A stretch of 64,000 bases of DNA from Marinomonas lutimaris. GTDB lineage: Bacteria > Pseudomonadota > Gammaproteobacteria > Pseudomonadales > Marinomonadaceae. A program made the position numbers and the translations under genes. The stretch spans positions 248,001 through 312,000 of the forward strand of contig NZ_JAHLLW010000001.1 in NCBI RefSeq assembly GCF_019426345.1, given 5' to 3'. Positions 16,803 through 27,093 of the stretch are shown piece by piece; within the stretch, counting starts at the first letter, position 1; each line of letters starts with the position of its first letter. A model generated the notes under the pieces. The model did not search any database and was not told the DNA's origin. It saw nothing but the letters and a program-made list of their open reading frames with translations.

Positions 16803-19091
16803 TTAATAGAGAAGAACCGAGAATTCGACTTGGTCTCTTGCGCCTGCTTGGTCTATTAACGTGAGTTGATAGTTGCCGGATTTTAGGTCTTTTAGTGTGG
16901 TCTTTCTTTGCTGGTCAGCTAACAGAACACCGTTTAAAAACCAGTAAAAAGGCGCTTCGCCTCCTTCCGCCGAAATGGTGATTGATCGGTTTTGTTGCTT
17001 CGGTAGCTGGAACGCATCCTGATTGGTAAGTCCATGGATACGCACAGCAGATTGACGAACTATATTGCCTGTCGTTTCACATCTTGGGTCCCAGCTTGGT
17101 ATGCGAGAAGATCGGCGTTGTTCCAAGCTTAGCCAATGTTCTAATGGCGCAGGCCAAACTGTGGCCTTGTGAGGTTTGGCGTTAACCTGACAGCTTATAT
17201 TGACTCGTAACTTGGAATCATCTGCTTGCCAGAATTGAAATTCAGATTGGTTGAATGGCTGTTGTAGCGCCGCAGTGTTGTACCAAGTTTTAGGAATGGT
17301 GCCGTCAAGAATATAAGCGCTGTGGCTCTCCTCACAGTTCGTTTTAACTATGTCACCTTGTGGCCAGCATATGTCTACTTTAGACACGCTGTCGGGCATT
17401 TGTGGAGCTGGGCGCTGATCGTTTAGCCGTTGATAAATATTGTTTAATAATGGCACAGCGGTAACTTGGCCATAATGGCCGGGCATGGGAACACCATCGG
17501 GTCTACCAATCCAAACGCCTAATGTGTAATGTTGACTCACGCCAATCGCCCAGGCATCACGGAATCCATAGCTTGTGCCGGTCTTCACCGCTAAGCCAGA
17601 AACAGAATCTGGATTATCTAATAATATTTTGCGAATAACCCAAGCAGCACCCTCGCTCAACAGCGGTTGTTGTGATTGTTTATCCTCAGTACTAAAACGT
17701 AGATGCTGTGCTTGGCCTTTGTTTCCAAGACTGGTGTAGGCATAGACAAGATCTTCTAAATTCGAGCCAACGCCACCGAGAGCCACCGCCAAATTAGGCT
17801 TCGCTCCGGTCGGGAGCTTCAACTCGATGCCTGCTTTTTTCATTTTTAAGAAAAAGTAAATGGGCTTGAGCTGCTCCAATACTTGTACCGCAGGAATATT
17901 CAGGCTTGTTTGCAAGGCATGAGCAACGGATACTGGCCCACTGACACCACCATTGAAGTTGTCGGGTTGATAGTCCCCGAACTTGAGAGGCACATCCATT
18001 AATAAGCTTTCGCTATGAATTAAGCCTTCATCCAATGCCATGCCGTAAATAAAGGGTTTAAGTGTTGAGCCTGGTGATCGGGTTGCCTGAATCATATCCA
18101 CGTAAGCGAAACGGCTGCTGTCATTGAAATCCGCCGATCCTGCGTAGACTTTTACCTTGCCTGTCTCGTTTTCGACAACCAAAGCTGCAGCCGAGACTTT
18201 TTGTCCAATACCATGGACATAGTTTCTCAGCAGGTTACTGATCTGACCTTGCCATTGAGAGTGGATAAAGGTTTTGATCTGAGGAGCTGTGCTTTGCGTC
18301 ACTAATCGGCGGGCGAGCAAGGGTGCTGATTGGTAATCTTGTTTGGTTACGCTGGGAATGTCTTCGATTAACGCATCGTTTAAGCGCTCTGTCGACCACT
18401 CTTCCAGCGTTACTAAGCGGCGCATCAATTTGTCCCGCGCTTGCTGGGCGCGTTCGTTATGTCTGTCTGGTCGGTAATAGCTGGGCGCTTGCGGTAAAAC
18501 CGCCAAGAGTGCCGCTTGGGCGTCAGTCAGTTGTTTTACCTTATGGCCAAAGTAACCCAAAGAAGCGGCTTGAATGCCTTCATAGGTGCCACCAAAAGGC
18601 GCATGGTTGAGGTAATAGGTGAGGATGTCTGCTTTGCTAAAGTGCCATTCTAACTGCAGAGCACGAATGATTTCTTTGAGCTTTCCCCATACGGTTCTGG
18701 GTTCTGGATAGCGAATGCGAGCCACTTGCATGGTTAACGTTGAGCCACCAGAGACTATTTCTCCTGTGCTAATCCATTGCCAAGTGGCACGAATGAGAGC
18801 AAAAAAATTGACGCCGGGGTGATGGTAAAAATATTGATCTTCGTAAGTGATCAGCGCTTCTAGGTAGTTTGGGGAAACCTCGTCTAAGGTAACAGGAAAG
18901 CGCCATACGCCGTTGTCATCAGCAAAATTACGCAAAATCGAACCATCCTCGGCGAGAACAGTTTGACTCAGAGAGCGGGATTCTAAATCGACTGGTACAA
19001 CCCAGTCGTATAACAAGAAAGACAAAAACAACAGTATTCCGGTGATAGGCAAATAAGCCCATAACCGGAATCGAGCCTTAAAGCGAGCCAT
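16803..19091 (-). CDS. pbpC: Penicillin-binding protein 1C
   Basis: Bifunctional class A penicillin-binding protein that polymerises and cross-links peptidoglycan in the periplasm. The 762 residues (770 in E. coli) begin with a short cytoplasmic tail and a membrane anchor (about 12-30). The glycosyltransferase domain has E84 in the EDQYFYHHPG motif and GGSTLTMQ near 115-122. The transpeptidase domain has S342 in STLK, the S396-x-N398 motif SLN, and K503 in KTGTS. A C-terminal PBP1C-specific domain (about 670-762) follows. Its start overlaps the yfhM stop by one base, so it is co-translated with the alpha-2-macroglobulin, a pairing known from many proteobacteria. Confidence 0.96.
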   Translation of the reverse strand: MARFKARFRLWAYLPITGILLFLSFLLYDWVVPVDLESRSLSQTVLAEDGSILRNFADDNGVWRFPVTLDEVSPNYLEALITYEDQYFYHHPGVNFFALIRATWQWISTGEIVSGGSTLTMQVARIRYPEPRTVWGKLKEIIRALQLEWHFSKADILTYYLNHAPFGGTYEGIQAASLGYFGHKVKQLTDAQAALLAVLPQAPSYYRPDRHNERAQQARDKLMRRLVTLEEWSTERLNDALIEDIPSVTKQDYQSAPLLARRLVTQSTAPQIKTFIHSQWQGQISNLLRNYVHGIGQKVSAAALVVENETGKVKVYAGSADFNDSSRFAYVDMIQATRSPGSTLKPFIYGMALDEGLIHSESLLMDVPLKFGDYQPDNFNGGVSGPVSVAHALQTSLNIPAVQVLEQLKPIYFFLKMKKAGIELKLPTGAKPNLAVALGGVGSNLEDLVYAYTSLGNKGQAQHLRFSTEDKQSQQPLLSEGAAWVIRKILLDNPDSVSGLAVKTGTSYGFRDAWAIGVSQHYTLGVWIGRPDGVPMPGHYGQVTAVPLLNNIYQRLNDQRPAPQMPDSVSKVDICWPQGDIVKTNCEESHSAYILDGTIPKTWYNTAALQQPFNQSEFQFWQADDSKLRVNISCQVNAKPHKATVWPAPLEHWLSLEQRRSSRIPSWDPRCETTGNIVRQSAVRIHGLTNQDAFQLPKQQNRSITISAEGGEAPFYWFLNGVLLADQQRKTTLKDLKSGNYQLTLIDQAGARDQVEFSVLLY

Positions 19092-22000
19092 TAACGAGGC
19101 AGTATTTCCAAAGTATTAATCGACGTACCAATGGCACGGTAATTAGGACGATACATATCTTCTACAAAGGGCGGTGCAACCTGATAAGTACCCGGTGTGA
19201 CAGCTCGGGCTAGGTAATAGAGCTTCTTCACGGATTTATCGGAAAGACTCACGGAAGCCACAAAGCGATCATCCCGATATTCTTGATACAGCAGGTTATT
19301 TTCACGGAAGTAGCTACCAAGCGGCTTTTCGTCAATCATAATGCTATCCAAATCGACGCTGGCATTACTAAGGTTTTGGTTCTCTAATTCCAAGCCAGCA
19401 GGTAAAAGATCAACTATCAAGGCATCGGGGATGCGTAAGTCATCATCAAGCGTGGCAACGTTTAATTCCACAATGACCAAATCCCCACTGGTTAATGTGG
19501 TTGGCGTCGTCGGTTTACCTGTTAGGTCGTAATACTGTCGGCTAATGCGCAGCCCTTCGCTGTATGGCTCTGGGGTGTTTTTAGGTGCGCCTTGGTATTG
19601 CAGGCTGACATACAATTTTTGGTCGTCTGCGGTGATGCCTTTTAGCTTGCGCAATTGGTCTGCATCAAACACAGAATTGAATGCCTGTTCTTTTACTAGC
19701 GACTGTTCGCCAGATGGTAATTGGATGGTGGCGCGCCACTCACTGCTTTTTTGTGCGTACTGACTTGCGACCTTCAATAAAGCGATGCGCTCTTGAGTGC
19801 TGAACCAACGCTTGCTTTGTAGGCTCTCAATCATCTTATCGGCAAGGTTTCCGTCATCCAGTCCTAACTCTAATGCAACCGCAAGGCTAAGGGCTTGATC
19901 ACGCACAATAGAGCCGTAATCTCGATAATAAGCATATCGTTTGCGGTCAATTTTTAGAGCCAGTTCTAGTGCTTTTTGAGCTCTAGAGTTGTCATTTAAC
20001 TGATGCAGAGCGCCTGCTAAGTGCATCCAAGCAAGACCAGACTCATCTAAAGATGGTGTTGATTTATTTTGGCCGGAAGCAATTACACCTTTGTTATTTG
20101 TCATTGCCTGATCATAGAGTCGGCGCACAAAGCTCAAGCTAATAGCATCCGCTTTGGCTAAGACAAACGCGGCGTAAGCGCGATAGGAGAACTGATAATA
20201 ATCAGAGCTTTCGCTCCACATGTCGCTTTCGGGGTTATTGTTGACAAAGAAGGTCAATCGTTTGATCGCGCGGTTTAGCAAATCATCATCGACGACAATA
20301 CCTTGTTTACGCGCATCGATTAAAAACTCCGTGGCATAAACGGTTCCCCAGCGAGATTCCCAACTGCTCGAATCCCAGTAACCGAAGCCACCATTACTCA
20401 ACTGTTTTGCTTTAAGCTTTTCAATTCCGTTCTGGATTTGTTTTAGGCGGAAGGCTTCGCTAAAAGGTTGCTTGAATTCTTGTTCAATACTGTCATTCAA
20501 ATCGAGCTGACTGACCATGTCTTCATTTAACAATAGCCAAGGATAGGTCGAGCTGGTGGTTTGCTCTAAACAGCCATAAGGATATTGTAATAGGTTTTCG
20601 AATTGGTTTCTAAAGTTGATCGCAGGGCGGTTAGAAATCGTTAACATCGCTTCAACACTGCTGTCTCGCAATGAGCTGATATCAAAGCTCGGCTTCCATT
20701 GCTCGCCTGGGTCTAGCGTCGCACGTAATTGATTCGTTGCCCAAGGATAAGGGCTTCGTACGCCAAGTCGCCACGTCCGCTTGATATTGATGTCGTCGCC
20801 ATTGGTGGCATTAAGCGTAATAACACCTTGGCCTTCCCTGTCCGCGCCTATTATCGGAATGGAAAGCACGATTTTTTCTTTATCGGCAAGCTCTAGGCTC
20901 TGCTGCAAACCTTCGCTAATGACGGCGCCATTTACTTCCACACTGACATCAAATGTCTGCTTAGCATCGGAAAGGTTGTGCAGATCAATGCTGATTTGGC
21001 TCTTATCACCCATCGCAAGGAAACGCGGCATGGCAATTTGCGAGACAAGCTTGTCAGCGACAATCATTTCTTTGTGCGCGCTACCGTAACTGTGATCGCC
21101 ATAGACCACAACCATCCATTCCAATTTGCCATTGAAATTAGGCAGATCAAAGCTGACATCGGCTTCGCCATTGACGAGAGCAACCGGCTCACTCAGGAAG
21201 GAGATAATTTGCACATCAGATTTTGGCTTTTTACCGCCGCGGCTGAGCTCGGCATCAGATTCATTAAAGGCATCGCCACCAAATTTCTGGCGGATCATGT
21301 CATAACCTAGGTTATTTATGATCTTGCCATAGATATCGAAATACGCCGACTCAAAACGACGCGGAGCATAAAAATACTGCTCAGGTTGAGGTGGTTTATA
21401 GCGCGTAATATTCAGCACACCTTTATCAACAAGAGCGACCGTTGCATAAAGTGGTTGATTCCCAAGTTTTGATACATTCGCTACCTTAATATGCGCGCTA
21501 ACTACTTTGTTTGGCTGAACTTTTTCTTCGGTGGTCAGCTCTACGTCGGCAATGGCATCTGGGCGAATGATGGGTAAATGCACCATCCCTAAGGCGCGTT
21601 TTGGTGCGACTTCGGTGACTTGGTCCGCTGGCGTTAACACCATCGCCGTGACGTATAAGTCGTGTCGATTCCAATTTGGTTGTACATCGATGCTAACTTC
21701 ATTTGTGCCTTTTTCGATGTTCTTATGCAGGCTGTATCGAACGCCGTTAGTGGATTCCACATTGATAATGCCATCGCCAGCCACTGGGCTGGTTAAACGC
21801 AAAGTTGCTTTATCGCCTGGCTTGTAGTGATCTTTATCCAACGACATTTGCAGCATGTCGGGTTTTAAATTGCTGCTGCTTTGGTTATCCCAACTCCATT
21901 CTGTCTCAAACTCAAAGGTGCTCTTCGCTCCCGTTTCAGAGGTGACTTCCAAAATATACGTGCCCCATTGCACAGGGAAATCAACGGTGACAGCGTCGTC

Positions 22001-23992
22001 TTTCACGTCAATATTTTCATTGCCAACCGTATAAATATGGCTCTGATAATTCCAGTACCAGCCTCGGGATTCGTTGTATTCCCAGAAGTACTCGCGGTAA
22101 TTTCGAGACAGGCGAACACTGAGTTTGTCAGCAACCGGTTCCCCTTCTTGATCGACACTCAATAATTTAAATTGCAGCGTTTCATTGGATGCAGGTCGAC
22201 CTTTAAATAATGGCTGGATACCAACCAGCTTATCGTAGTCTGGTAACTGTATGACGCTCTGATTGCGCGTTACCGGACGGCCGCCACTTTCGTAAACGCT
22301 GGCGCTGACAAGATAGCGCAATGGCACTGGCGTGTTGGCCCAATTATCGGGGATGGAAATCACCCCTTTGCCATCTTTATCCAGTTTGATAGGGGCTGTT
22401 TTTAGCGTGCGGCCATTGATTTTTTCGTTGGCATTGCCGAAGTAGTAATCTTTTAGCGACGGAAACGGCGTCGTCGAAGGTCTGACAGTGATAACCGCAT
22501 CGGCATCATTGCCTGCTGCAGGCGCGCCATAGAGATAATCGCCTTGAATCGGAACATCAAAACGGCCTTTTGGAGCATAGCGAGTTTGATTAGGAACATC
22601 ATCGTAAAAGGACAGCGTCAGGGTTTCCGGTAAAAAATCTTCTACCTGAAACCAGTAAGTATCCACGTAATCGTCATTAATACTGACTTCAAGACGCCAT
22701 TTCCCTGTTGGCGCGTTATCATCTAACTGGAAATCAGTTTGATAAAGGTTGGTGCTGTCAGGTTGCCAAGTGAACTGTTTTTTGCGTTCGCCACGAGCAT
22801 CGTAAAGTCGGGCTTGCAGGGGCAAATTCGCGACTTTTTGGCCGTCAAAATCGCGCAGTAATAAATTAATCGAGACGTTTTCACCAGGGCGATAAAGGTC
22901 TCGCGGGCCGTACATAAACATCTGGTAAGGGCGATGTAAGCTCGGCACATTTGGGTAGGCGGATAAGTCTAATTCGTCTCGGTCTAATTTTAAGAAGGTA
23001 ATGCTGTCGCCATGACGAGCAACCACGGATTGTGGCAAGTCGTTGGTCGATAATTGGTAGCTGCCGTCTTGTCCACTTGTGGCGGCTTGATCGTGGGCTG
23101 CTTGTTTATCTGTTTTCGGCCACAAAAACCGTAGATTAACATCAGCCATTGGTTTTGCCGTGGCAATGGAGTGACTGTAAACCACCAAAGAATCTTTGTA
23201 TTTTCTGGCGTGTAAACCTATGTCTGTGATGGTGAAAACCGCCGTGTCGTAGGCGTAGTCATAATCACCTGGCTTGCGGATAACGGCCACATAAATGCCA
23301 GGGGCGTTTTTTTCTAAAACTGGATCTAAGTTTAAATTGTAGGTCTTACGTTGATTGGCTTTGGCATCATTTTCATAGCGTGCAGAATGGACCAAATCGG
23401 CGTATTGCTTTAGTCGTGTAAGGCTGTAGTAATCGTTCATTCCTTGCAATGATGTTTCATCAAGAAAACGATCTAAAGCGTCATCACGAACCCGAAAGAC
23501 ATCTAAGTCCACCGATTTTTGATTGATGACAGTAACAGGAATGCCATTTTGAATGTTGCCAACTAAGAAGCTTCCGTTACCTGAAAAATTGGCGCCGGGA
23601 ATGATTTCACGGGTTTTTACGGTGCGCTCAAAGCGGTGAATATTACCTTCGCTGTCTTTCTCGGAGAGAGTGTTTCCGCTGACTGATTTGGGTTTTCTGT
23701 CTACCTTGATGGTGTATTCGGTGCTGGGTTCAACAAATGGCAGTACCCATTGGCGACCATTATTTTGCGGTATCCAGATATTGCCAGTGGTGGGATTGGG
23801 TGTCACAGAAATAGATTTGCTTAGGTCGCTTTGAGGATCAATCGAATCGGTAAAGCGAATAACCAATGCGGGCGCATTGTCTTGAGTGGTTTCACTGACA
23901 TCTGATATATAAAAATCCGCCGCGTGGAGCGTGCCGGAAAGCAGTAACAAACTCATCCAAATTAGGTGAAGACCGGATAGAACTGACCGCAT
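19091..23992 (-). CDS. yfhM: Bacterial alpha-2-macroglobulin (YfhM type)
   Basis: A giant periplasmic protease trap of 1,633 residues (1,653 in E. coli). The thioester motif CLEQ is intact (Cys about 1141, in PYGCLEQTTS). It is followed by the alpha-helical thioester domain and the C-terminal receptor-binding-like domain, and MG-type beta domains fill the N-terminal two-thirds. The N-terminus is a signal peptide ending LHA-ADF with no lipobox cysteine, unlike the E. coli lipoprotein. I chose the ATG at 23992 because AAAGGGA is correctly spaced from it; an ATG at 24001 directly abuts that site. Together with PbpC it is thought to guard and repair the wall after periplasmic breach. Confidence 0.94.
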   Translation of the reverse strand: MRSVLSGLHLIWMSLLLLSGTLHAADFYISDVSETTQDNAPALVIRFTDSIDPQSDLSKSISVTPNPTTGNIWIPQNNGRQWVLPFVEPSTEYTIKVDRKPKSVSGNTLSEKDSEGNIHRFERTVKTREIIPGANFSGNGSFLVGNIQNGIPVTVINQKSVDLDVFRVRDDALDRFLDETSLQGMNDYYSLTRLKQYADLVHSARYENDAKANQRKTYNLNLDPVLEKNAPGIYVAVIRKPGDYDYAYDTAVFTITDIGLHARKYKDSLVVYSHSIATAKPMADVNLRFLWPKTDKQAAHDQAATSGQDGSYQLSTNDLPQSVVARHGDSITFLKLDRDELDLSAYPNVPSLHRPYQMFMYGPRDLYRPGENVSINLLLRDFDGQKVANLPLQARLYDARGERKKQFTWQPDSTNLYQTDFQLDDNAPTGKWRLEVSINDDYVDTYWFQVEDFLPETLTLSFYDDVPNQTRYAPKGRFDVPIQGDYLYGAPAAGNDADAVITVRPSTTPFPSLKDYYFGNANEKINGRTLKTAPIKLDKDGKGVISIPDNWANTPVPLRYLVSASVYESGGRPVTRNQSVIQLPDYDKLVGIQPLFKGRPASNETLQFKLLSVDQEGEPVADKLSVRLSRNYREYFWEYNESRGWYWNYQSHIYTVGNENIDVKDDAVTVDFPVQWGTYILEVTSETGAKSTFEFETEWSWDNQSSSNLKPDMLQMSLDKDHYKPGDKATLRLTSPVAGDGIINVESTNGVRYSLHKNIEKGTNEVSIDVQPNWNRHDLYVTAMVLTPADQVTEVAPKRALGMVHLPIIRPDAIADVELTTEEKVQPNKVVSAHIKVANVSKLGNQPLYATVALVDKGVLNITRYKPPQPEQYFYAPRRFESAYFDIYGKIINNLGYDMIRQKFGGDAFNESDAELSRGGKKPKSDVQIISFLSEPVALVNGEADVSFDLPNFNGKLEWMVVVYGDHSYGSAHKEMIVADKLVSQIAMPRFLAMGDKSQISIDLHNLSDAKQTFDVSVEVNGAVISEGLQQSLELADKEKIVLSIPIIGADREGQGVITLNATNGDDINIKRTWRLGVRSPYPWATNQLRATLDPGEQWKPSFDISSLRDSSVEAMLTISNRPAINFRNQFENLLQYPYGCLEQTTSSTYPWLLLNEDMVSQLDLNDSIEQEFKQPFSEAFRLKQIQNGIEKLKAKQLSNGGFGYWDSSSWESRWGTVYATEFLIDARKQGIVVDDDLLNRAIKRLTFFVNNNPESDMWSESSDYYQFSYRAYAAFVLAKADAISLSFVRRLYDQAMTNNKGVIASGQNKSTPSLDESGLAWMHLAGALHQLNDNSRAQKALELALKIDRKRYAYYRDYGSIVRDQALSLAVALELGLDDGNLADKMIESLQSKRWFSTQERIALLKVASQYAQKSSEWRATIQLPSGEQSLVKEQAFNSVFDADQLRKLKGITADDQKLYVSLQYQGAPKNTPEPYSEGLRISRQYYDLTGKPTTPTTLTSGDLVIVELNVATLDDDLRIPDALIVDLLPAGLELENQNLSNASVDLDSIMIDEKPLGSYFRENNLLYQEYRDDRFVASVSLSDKSVKKLYYLARAVTPGTYQVAPPFVEDMYRPNYRAIGTSINTLEILPR

Positions 23993-24109
23993 GACAAGCA
24001 TCCCTTTTGCGTTTATATGAAGCGGATTCTATTAGCTCATACTATGGGTTACAAGGTGCAATAGATCACGGATTATGACATGAACGAAGGGCGGGCATTA
24101 AAGTAGATC

Positions 24110-24131
24110 AAAAAAACGCCCTTTCGGGCGC
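24110..24131 (-). terminator. Rho-independent terminator of the dpp operon
   Basis: Read on the minus strand, this is a cgccc/gggcg stem (24117-24121 with 24126-24130) closed by a GAAA tetraloop and followed by seven U residues. It lies about 33 bases after the dppF stop. Confidence 0.85.
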
Positions 24132-24163
24132 CTTTAAAACTCACATATCTTAGATAGTTTCGC

Positions 24164-25192
24164 TTACGCTGCTCCCACTTCAATCGCTTCAATACGGTTT
24201 TCTTCCACAGCATGACAAGCAATCATGTGGCCTTGTTCTTGCTCCGCTTGATCGTCTAATCGTAGCAATGGCGTTTCAGTTTTACAGCGGTCGTTGGCGT
24301 AGCTGCAACGTCCGTGGAAAGCACAGCCAGAAGGTGGATTGAGCGGTGAAGGCAGTTCGCCTTGTAGTTTGATGCGAACTCGACGTTTATCTGGCGAAAG
24401 CTGCGGCGTACTAGACAGCAATGCTAAGGTATAAGGGTGTTTGGGATTCTCGAACAGTTGTTCACGAGTCCCTTGTTCAACCACTTTGCCTAAGTACATC
24501 ACCATCACGTCGTCGGCGATGTGTTCCACCACAGACAAATCGTGAGAGATGAACACATAGCTCAAACCAAACTCTTCCTGCAAATCCATCATCAAGTTCA
24601 ATACTTGCGCTTGAACCGACACATCCAATGCGGACACAGGTTCGTCGGCAACAATGACATTTGGGTCGAGCATCAAACCACGAGCGATGGCGATACGTTG
24701 GCGTTGACCACCAGAAAACATGTGTGGATAACGGTCGTAATGTTCGGCTTTCAAGCCGACTTTCGCCATGATAGCGAGAGCTTTTTCCTTGCGTTCTGTT
24801 TTGGAAAGCTTGGTATTAATCACCAATGGCTCTTCCAAAATAGCACCGATCTTTTTGCGTGGATTCAGCGAGCCATAAGGATTTTGGAAAATGATTTGGA
24901 TCTTCTGACGTAGCTTCGCTTGAGCGTCTGCGCTTAAGGTTAGTAAGTCTTCACCAAGGTGCGCTAGCTTGCCGCTGGTTGGAGTTTCAATCATGGTAAG
25001 CATGCGGCCAAGGGTTGATTTACCACAACCAGATTCGCCTACTACCGCCAAGGTTTTGCCTTTTTCAAGATTGAAGCTAATACCATCAACGGCTTTCACT
25101 ACCGCGTCAGGCTTAAACAGACCTTGTTTGACGTGGTAATGCTGTTTTAAATCTTCGGCTTTCAAAATTAACTTGCTATCGGATTGGTTCAT
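24164..25192 (-). CDS. dppF: Dipeptide ABC transporter ATP-binding protein DppF
   Basis: One of two ATPases of the dipeptide importer. The 342 residues show Walker [10 protein letters not shown] (about 50), signature FSGGQRQR, and Walker [13 protein letters not shown]. The C-terminal oligopeptide-transporter region has spaced cysteines ([15 protein letters not shown], then ACH), the type that binds a 4Fe-4S cluster in characterised Dpp ATPases. I chose the ATG at 25192 because it overlaps the dppD stop as ATGA. An in-frame ATG 39 bases upstream lies inside dppD and adds unrelated residues. It is the last gene of the operon. Confidence 0.95.
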   Translation of the reverse strand: MNQSDSKLILKAEDLKQHYHVKQGLFKPDAVVKAVDGISFNLEKGKTLAVVGESGCGKSTLGRMLTMIETPTSGKLAHLGEDLLTLSADAQAKLRQKIQIIFQNPYGSLNPRKKIGAILEEPLVINTKLSKTERKEKALAIMAKVGLKAEHYDRYPHMFSGGQRQRIAIARGLMLDPNVIVADEPVSALDVSVQAQVLNLMMDLQEEFGLSYVFISHDLSVVEHIADDVMVMYLGKVVEQGTREQLFENPKHPYTLALLSSTPQLSPDKRRVRIKLQGELPSPLNPPSGCAFHGRCSYANDRCKTETPLLRLDDQAEQEQGHMIACHAVEENRIEAIEVGAA

Positions 25193-26157
25193 GCGGTTGG
25201 TCTCCCTTCGCGGTCCAATGGCGTATGGCATTTCACTTGGCGATCAAGATCGCCTTGGTTCGCAGGTTCAACCTTGCGGCAATGATCCGTCGCATAAGGG
25301 CAGCGCGGGCTTAGCAAGCAACCCAATGGGCGATCATATTGACCTGGAACCACTCCTGGTAACGCTTCGAGGCGTGCTTTGCCGGAGGCAGACTCAGGCA
25401 AAGAAGCCAGTAAGGCTTGCGTGTATGGATGTCTTGGGGTGCTAAAGACTTCCGACGCTGGACCAGATTCAACGATTTGTCCTGCGTACATAACGATAAC
25501 GCGATGAGCCACTTCGGCCACAAGAGCCAAATCGTGAGTGATCAACACCAAGCCCATTTGCTTCTTGCGTTGTAGCTCGATCAATAGATCTATGATCTGT
25601 GCTTGAATGGTCACGTCTAGCGCGGTTGTCGGCTCGTCTGCGATCAATAAGCGTGGATCACAGGCAATGGACATGGCAATCATCACACGCTGGCTCATGC
25701 CGCCTGACAGCTGATGAGGGTAATTATCCAAACGTGATTCCGGTGCCGGAATGCCTACTTGCGTTAGCAACTCAATCGCACGGGTTCTCAGTTCTTTCTT
25801 ACTGCCGCCTTGGTGCGTTTTTAACGCTTCGATGATCTGATAACCCACGGTGAAACATGGGTTAAGGCTGGTCATCGGATCTTGGAAGATCATTGCAATG
25901 TCGGAGCCAGTTAGCTTACGACGTTGCTTTTCTGGCATGGCTTGCAGATCTTGACCATCGAAGGTCAACTGATCTGCGCTGACTTTTCCGGGGAAGTCGA
26001 TCAAGCCCATGATAGACAATGAACTTACACTCTTGCCTGAGCCAGATTCCCCAACGATGCCGAGAACTTCCCCTTCTTCGACCTTGTAACTGATGTTATC
26101 CACGGCGCGAAAATTGCCGAAGGTAACGCTTAAATTTTCCAACTGTAACAGTGACAT
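25189..26157 (-). CDS. dppD: Dipeptide ABC transporter ATP-binding protein DppD
   Basis: Second ATPase of the dipeptide importer, 322 residues. Walker A GESGSGKS lies near 35-42. The signature LSGGMSQRV has Ser where Arg is usual, and Walker B is [12 protein letters not shown]. The C-terminus carries a cysteine cluster ([15 protein letters not shown] and a later KCH) compatible with an iron-sulphur site. The gene is 11 bases after dppC and overlaps dppF by four bases. Confidence 0.95.
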   Translation of the reverse strand: MSLLQLENLSVTFGNFRAVDNISYKVEEGEVLGIVGESGSGKSVSSLSIMGLIDFPGKVSADQLTFDGQDLQAMPEKQRRKLTGSDIAMIFQDPMTSLNPCFTVGYQIIEALKTHQGGSKKELRTRAIELLTQVGIPAPESRLDNYPHQLSGGMSQRVMIAMSIACDPRLLIADEPTTALDVTIQAQIIDLLIELQRKKQMGLVLITHDLALVAEVAHRVIVMYAGQIVESGPASEVFSTPRHPYTQALLASLPESASGKARLEALPGVVPGQYDRPLGCLLSPRCPYATDHCRKVEPANQGDLDRQVKCHTPLDREGRPTA

Positions 26158-26168
26158 AATAACCTCTC

Positions 26169-27083
26169 TTACTGTTTCAACTTGGGATCAAGGGCATCAC
26201 GTAAGCCATCGCCCATGAGGTTAAACGCCAGTACTGTGATTAAAATCATCAAACCGGGGAAAGTAACCACCCACCACGCGCGCTGAACAAACTGCAACGC
26301 ATCGGCTAACATAGAACCCCATTCAGGGGTCGGTGGTTGTGCGCCAAGACCAAGAAAGCCCAACGCTGCCATGTCTAGAATCGCGCTGGAGAAGCCTAAT
26401 GTTGCTTGCACGATTAACGGTGCTAAACAGTTTGGCAAAATGCATACAAACATCAAACGCAGAGGGCTAGCACCGATTACGCGTGAAGACGTCACATAAT
26501 CTCGGGACATTTCGGCCATGGTCGCTGCACGGGTTAAGCGTACATAATGTGGCAGCGAGACAATGGAAATTGCCAAAGCTGCATTAACAATGCTTGGCCC
26601 TAAGATCGCCACGATCGCAATAGCCAACAATAAGCTTGGCATTGCCAACATGATGTCGACGATACGCATGATGGCTGTGTCTATCATGCCTCTGAAATAA
26701 CCTGCTACAAGACCTAGTAAAATCCCCATTATCAAAGACGCAGTTACCGCCACAAGGCCAACGGCAATAGAAAGACGTGAACCATAAATCAAGCGAGACA
26801 AGATATCTCGGCCCACATCGTCCGTACCCAAAACAAAAGACCAGTTACCGCCGTCTAACCAAGCGGGTGGCAATAACAGCGCATCGCGATATTGGTCAGA
26901 AGGGGAATGCGGCGCAACAAAGTTAGCAAAGACTGCCATAAAGCAAATAATCGCAATAACGACTAAACCGGCTACAGCGCCTTTGTTGCTGCTGAAATAA
27001 TGCCAAAATTCTTGCAGTGGTGTCATAGGCACTGGTGCAGTCAATGGAATGTCTGTCGTGGACGTTTTTGTAGATGTTGTCAT
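26169..27083 (-). CDS. dppC: Dipeptide ABC transporter permease DppC
   Basis: Inner-membrane permease of 304 residues with about six helices. A long polar N-terminus precedes the first helix, as usual for DppC/OppC. The ATPase-contact loop is seen in [22 protein letters not shown], and the C-terminus [13 protein letters not shown] is a DppC signature. I chose the ATG at 27083 because AAGGAGG lies six bases upstream. The alternative 42 bases earlier overlaps the end of dppB and has no such site. Confidence 0.95.
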   Translation of the reverse strand: MTTSTKTSTTDIPLTAPVPMTPLQEFWHYFSSNKGAVAGLVVIAIICFMAVFANFVAPHSPSDQYRDALLLPPAWLDGGNWSFVLGTDDVGRDILSRLIYGSRLSIAVGLVAVTASLIMGILLGLVAGYFRGMIDTAIMRIVDIMLAMPSLLLAIAIVAILGPSIVNAALAISIVSLPHYVRLTRAATMAEMSRDYVTSSRVIGASPLRLMFVCILPNCLAPLIVQATLGFSSAILDMAALGFLGLGAQPPTPEWGSMLADALQFVQRAWWVVTFPGLMILITVLAFNLMGDGLRDALDPKLKQ

Positions 27084-27093
27084 AAACGCCTCC

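Noticed and set aside
20781..21310. Long open frames on the plus strand inside the alpha-2-macroglobulin gene
   Set aside because: They lie opposite a well-supported coding sequence, have no ribosome-binding sites and show no protein-like character.
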